Positions 4,839 to 5,715 of a stretch of 5,715 bases of DNA are shown here, piece after piece. Each line of letters opens with the position of its first letter. The stretch's first letter is position 1. Below the pieces are notes generated by a model that searched no databases, was not told the DNA's origin, and saw only the letters and a list, made by a program, of their open reading frames with translations. The stretch covers positions 1 through 5,715 of the forward strand of contig JANXNO010000683.1 of the NCBI GenBank assembly GCA_025354075.1, read 5' to 3'. Source of the DNA: Burkholderiales bacterium. GTDB taxonomy: Bacteria; Pseudomonadota; Gammaproteobacteria; Burkholderiales; Casimicrobiaceae. Both the position numbers and the translations under genes were made by a program.

Positions 4839-5715
4839 TTACTTCCAGGTCGTTTTGTTAACCGCCTGCATCACACCGGCTCCGAAGCTCATACCAAGGC
4901 GTTTCGCCAGTTTGTCGAAGCTGTTTTCTTCGATGGTGTAATCAACCAGATCCTCGGCCTTGACGAGGTCACGTGCCACGCTATCTACGGTACCGAGACC
5001 GTCAACCAGGCCGTTTTCAATGGCCTTGCTGCCGCTCCATATCAGGCCGCTGAACAAGCCTGGCGTGTTCTCTTTCAACCGCGAACCTCGACCGTCTTTC
5101 ACGGCCTTGATGAACTGCTGATGCACGTCGGCAAGCATGGCTTCAAGATGCGCCTTGTGCTCCGGTTTCATGGGGGCAAACGGATCCATGAAGGCTTTGT
5201 TTTCGCCCGCAGTGACAGTACGATTTTCGAGACCGAGCTTCTCCAGAGCTTTGTCCGCTCCGAAGCCTTGATAAATCACGCCAATCGAGCCAACCAGGCT
5301 GGAGCCATCAACAAAAATTTTGTCAGCAGCAGCGGCAACGTAGTAGCCACCTGACGCGCATAGCTCGTCCACCACCACGTAGAGCGGCTTGTCCTGATAG
5401 TCCTTACGCAGCCGCTTGATCTCGTTGTAAATGCGCGCCGATTGCACCGGCGAGCCGCCAGGGCTGTTGATGTTGAGCACAACGGCCACGCTGTCCGGGT
5501 CTTTAAAGGCTGCTGCCAAGGCGGCGTTGATGTTCTCCGCGCTCGCCTTGCCGCCGTCGGAAATCTCGCCTTCCAGTTTGACCAGCGCCGTATGCCGTCC
5601 CACGCTGTCGGAAGTCGACACGCCACGACCAAGCCAGCCCATCGCAGCTGCAAATACGACGACGGCTAACGCTAACCAGATCAGCTTGAAAAAGATCGAC
5701 CAGCGGCGCTTGGCA
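4839..5715 (-). CDS. sppA: Signal peptide peptidase SppA, S49 family (N-terminus outside window)
   Basis: The minus-strand frame is open from the right edge to a TAA at 4841-4839. The first ATG visible in this frame is at 5642-5640. However, the 24 codons before it encode AKRRWSIFF and then a hydrophobic segment (LIWLALAVVVFAAA), the usual membrane anchor of this family, so the true start lies beyond 5715. Counting from that internal Met, the S49 features are INSPGGSP (58-65), DELCASGGYYVAAAADKI (92-109) with S97 the nucleophile, VGSIGVI (117-123) and AGENKAFMDPF (145-155) with K149 the general base. The 52-residue Ser-Lys spacing equals that of Bacillus subtilis SppA (S147/K199). It is a single-domain, short-form enzyme, unlike the 618-residue double-length E. 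coli protein. It cleaves leftover signal peptides at the cytoplasmic membrane, with the active site on the outer face. It is convergent with the flavodoxin-like gene. Confidence 0.93.
   Translation of the reverse strand, partial: AKRRWSIFFKLIWLALAVVVFAAAMGWLGRGVSTSDSVGRHTALVKLEGEISDGGKASAENINAALAAAFKDPDSVAVVLNINSPGGSPVQSARIYNEIKRLRKDYQDKPLYVVVDELCASGGYYVAAAADKIFVDGSSLVGSIGVIYQGFGADKALEKLGLENRTVTAGENKAFMDPFAPMKPEHKAHLEAMLADVHQQFIKAVKDGRGSRLKENTPGLFSGLIWSGSKAIENGLVDGLGTVDSVARDLVKAEDLVDYTIEENSFDKLAKRLGMSFGAGVMQAVNKTTWK

Noticed and set aside
4833..5354. 173-codon plus-strand open frame opposite sppA
   Set aside because: SppA on the minus strand has intact catalytic motifs across this whole stretch. 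The plus-strand frame has no recognisable domain and begins only 6 bp before the sppA stop-codon end.
5640..5642. Internal ATG as the start of sppA
   Set aside because: The frame stays open upstream and encodes a basic stretch plus a hydrophobic anchor expected in SppA, so this Met would remove most of the membrane segment.

Overview
The window looks like ordinary chromosomal DNA from a GC-rich Gram-negative bacterium, most probably a betaproteobacterium. This rests on the GC-rich codon use, on protein sequences that resemble (from memory, not by search) betaproteobacterial RNase R, SerB, DUF924 and SppA, and on a secreted OmpA-family protein that implies an outer membrane. I see no tRNA, rRNA, CRISPR array, transposase or phage gene.

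Layout. Positions 1-159 are the 3' end of a ribonuclease R-like gene (final S1 domain). Positions 160-403 are non-coding and hold two hairpins and a possible promoter. Positions 404-949 encode a DUF924 protein of unknown function. A 187-bp gap with two promoter candidates leads to serB (1137-1820), phosphoserine phosphatase, which may be translated from a leaderless mRNA. Positions 1917-4103 encode a 728-residue exported protein: signal peptide, probable outer-membrane beta-barrel, Ala/Pro linkers, an OmpA-like peptidoglycan-binding domain, and two C-terminal bacterial Ig-like repeats. A strong intrinsic terminator (4152-4182) follows. A flavodoxin-like/FMN reductase-type gene (4188-4706) starts 5 bp after the terminator's T-run. 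On the opposite strand the window ends in sppA (4839 to beyond the right edge), a signal peptide peptidase of family S49. The convergent gap between these last two genes carries a long imperfect inverted repeat (4752-4825).

The genes do not form one pathway. Each forward gene seems to have its own promoter region, and nothing suggests a long operon. The part most worth attention is the OmpA/Ig-like protein. Its OmpA domain has Cys where the diaminopimelate-binding Asp is expected. Each Ig-like repeat carries a Cys pair at matching positions. The peptidoglycan-binding domain sits in the middle of the protein rather than at the end. The terminator/start junction at 4124-4190 and the inverted repeat at 4752-4825 are the most notable non-coding structures. 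I did not find convincing evidence of a wholly new multi-gene system.
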